A DNA stretch of 5,462 nt from Clostridia bacterium (GTDB lineage Bacteria > Bacillota > Clostridia > Christensenellales > Aristaeellaceae). Under the pieces are notes generated by a model, which saw only the letters and a program-made list of their open reading frames with translations, was not told the DNA's origin and searched no databases. The position numbers and the translations under genes are program-made. Below are positions 4,354 through 5,462 of the stretch, piece by piece. Each line of letters starts with the position of its first letter. Position 1 is the stretch's first letter. The DNA lies in assembly GCA_017469605.1 (NCBI GenBank), contig JAFUGB010000390.1:1-5462 (forward strand). Reading direction: 5' to 3'.

Positions 4354-5462
4354 ATGCGACAGTTTTTGGCCATTTTATTGATTCTTTCATGCGTTGCCAT
4401 CACCGGCTGTGCCGCTCCTGCCGAGGCAGGGACAGACGTCCGTCTCATTGCCCTCAACGTGGGCAAGGGCGACTGCCTGCTGCTGCTGGTTGGGGAGCAT
4501 GCCTACCTGATCGACAGCGGATACGATTACACCTTCAACCGGCTGCGCGAGGCCATGTCCCAATATGGCGTAAACCGGCTGAACGGCGTGTTCCTCAGCC
4601 ACTGCGACAAGGACCATTACGGCGGGCTGATGGCGCTGGCGCTGAGCGATATGCCGGTGGATGCCTGGTACGCCGCGGCCATCTATTACGATATCCCGGC
4701 AGGCGGGCATCCCATGGAATTGGCGGCGGCCCAGCGCGGCGAAACGGTGCGCTATCTGCACGCCGGCGATGCCCTGCCCCTGGGGGAAGGTGCAGAATTG
4801 CGCGTTATCGGCCCGCTGTCCCGCAACACCGAAAACGAAAACAATAATTCCCTGGTTTTTTACGTGGATACCGACCATGGCACGCTGTTGTTCACCGGCG
4901 ATATGAAGCTGGACGAGGAATACGAGCTGCTGGAGGATGGCGCCTTCCGCCATGCCGACCTGCTCAAGGTGCCCTTTCACGGTGACAATACCGCCAGCAG
5001 CCAGCGATTTGTGGAGGCCGTGCTGCCCGGGGCGGCGCTGATCAGCACCTCCACCGCCCAGGAGCCCGATACTCCGGCTTCCTCCATCCTCAAGCGCTAT
5101 GGGAAGGCCGGGGCGGCGCTGTATGTGACCCAGGATTACCAATGGGGCGTTGAATTTACGCTGCGCCACGGTCAGGCTGACGCCGCGGCCATCCAATGGG
5201 ACGTGCCCGACTACAGCCCTTTCCTGCGCGCCTCCATCGATGGGAGCAATGATCTGCTGACGCTCCGCAACAGCGGAAGCACGCCCATTGTGCTGGGCGG
5301 ATGGATCATCTTTTCCACCAAGGGCGAGGAATGCCTGACGCTCCCCCAGGATGCCGTACTGCCCGCCAACGGCACGTATAAGATCGGATCCCGGGCCACG
5401 GACGGCGATGTGGACCTGAAGGCCGATATCAAGCGTCTCTGGCATAAATCCAAGTATGATCA
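4354..5462 (+). CDS. Lipoprotein with ComEC-like MBL domain and lamin tail domain, C-terminus cut by window edge
   Basis: 369 residues are visible and the frame is open at the end. The ATG at 4354 has GGAGG 6 nt upstream. The N-terminus is a lipoprotein signal with lipobox ITGC (C19), so the protein should be anchored outside the membrane. Residues 28-275 match the C-terminal MBL domain of ComEC/Rec2: LNVGKGDCLLL, LIDSG (D54), LSHCDKDHYGGL (H83, D85, D87, H88; the ComEC-like Asp form of HxHxDH), NNNSLVFYV (S166), LLFTGD (D183) and LLKVPFHGD (H209), where the family usually has HHGS. Residues about 288-369 look like a lamin tail domain, with LTLRNSGSTPIVLGGWII and the late motif RLWHKSKYD, which normally precedes its last strands. 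In ComEC this domain is thought to degrade the non-transported DNA strand; here it has no ComEC channel and may be a surface nuclease or phosphodiesterase, with the lamin tail as a binding module. It is divergent from tadA across a 122-nt gap. Confidence 0.9.
   Translation, partial: MRQFLAILLILSCVAITGCAAPAEAGTDVRLIALNVGKGDCLLLLVGEHAYLIDSGYDYTFNRLREAMSQYGVNRLNGVFLSHCDKDHYGGLMALALSDMPVDAWYAAAIYYDIPAGGHPMELAAAQRGETVRYLHAGDALPLGEGAELRVIGPLSRNTENENNNSLVFYVDTDHGTLLFTGDMKLDEEYELLEDGAFRHADLLKVPFHGDNTASSQRFVEAVLPGAALISTSTAQEPDTPASSILKRYGKAGAALYVTQDYQWGVEFTLRHGQADAAAIQWDVPDYSPFLRASIDGSNDLLTLRNSGSTPIVLGGWIIFSTKGEECLTLPQDAVLPANGTYKIGSRATDGDVDLKADIKRLWHKSKYD

Noticed and set aside
4232..4390. N-terminal extension of tadA up to an ATG at 4390
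   Set aside because: The added stretch has no TadA similarity and would have to begin upstream of the tadA promoter (4263-4291). The ATG at 4231 has its own RBS and gives a normal TadA N-terminus.
4387..5445. 352-residue minus-strand open frame
   Set aside because: It is antisense to the MBL-lamin-tail gene, whose lipobox, metal motifs and lamin tail motif are clear.
1..5462. Mobile element, prophage, CRISPR array or tRNA
   Set aside because: I saw no long direct or terminal inverted repeats, no spaced repeat array, no transposase or integrase motifs and no cloverleaf-like sequence; all genes are chromosomal types with similar base composition.

Overview
The window is a GC-rich (by eye 55-60%), purely chromosomal-looking stretch. 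Strong AGGAGG-type ribosome binding sites, intrinsic terminators, the order infC-rpmI-rplT and a lamin-tail-carrying ComEC-like lipoprotein suggest a Bacillota, probably a high-GC member of Clostridia. That placement is inference; no rRNA or other decisive marker is present. I see no tRNA, rRNA, CRISPR array, insertion sequence or phage gene.

Layout. Positions 1-872 (minus) hold the N-terminal 290 residues of an exported metallo-beta-lactamase-fold (MBL) protein. Positions 939-2107 (minus) are the translation operon infC-rpmI-rplT (IF3, L35, L20), closed by an intrinsic terminator at 895-926. It is driven by a perfect-consensus promoter (2266-2294) through a leader of about 150 nt. That leader folds into several hairpins, including a terminator-like attenuator, and fits the L20-responsive leader known from Bacillota. 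The infC gene appears to start at a rare AUA codon. Positions 2291-3625 (minus) encode a secreted parvulin-type foldase, 3791-4231 (minus) tadA, and 4354-5462 (plus) a lipoprotein with a ComEC-like MBL domain followed by the start of a lamin tail domain, cut by the window end.

Transcription. tadA, the foldase and infC each have their own recognisable sigma-A-type promoter, all with 17-bp spacers. The tadA promoter lies in the divergent gap shared with the MBL-lamin-tail gene. The -35 box of the infC promoter overlaps the foldase stop codon, so the foldase has no terminator of its own before infC; the infC attenuator may do that job as well.

Function. The core is decoding and translation housekeeping: TadA makes inosine at the tRNA-Arg wobble position, IF3 checks initiation, and L35 and L20 build the 50S subunit. 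An envelope foldase lies within it, and two exported MBL hydrolases flank the block. I find no convincing new multi-gene system. The points most worth checking are the AUA start with its attenuated leader, the FHG variant of the HHG motif in the MBL-lamin-tail protein, and the terminator placed directly in front of the first MBL gene.
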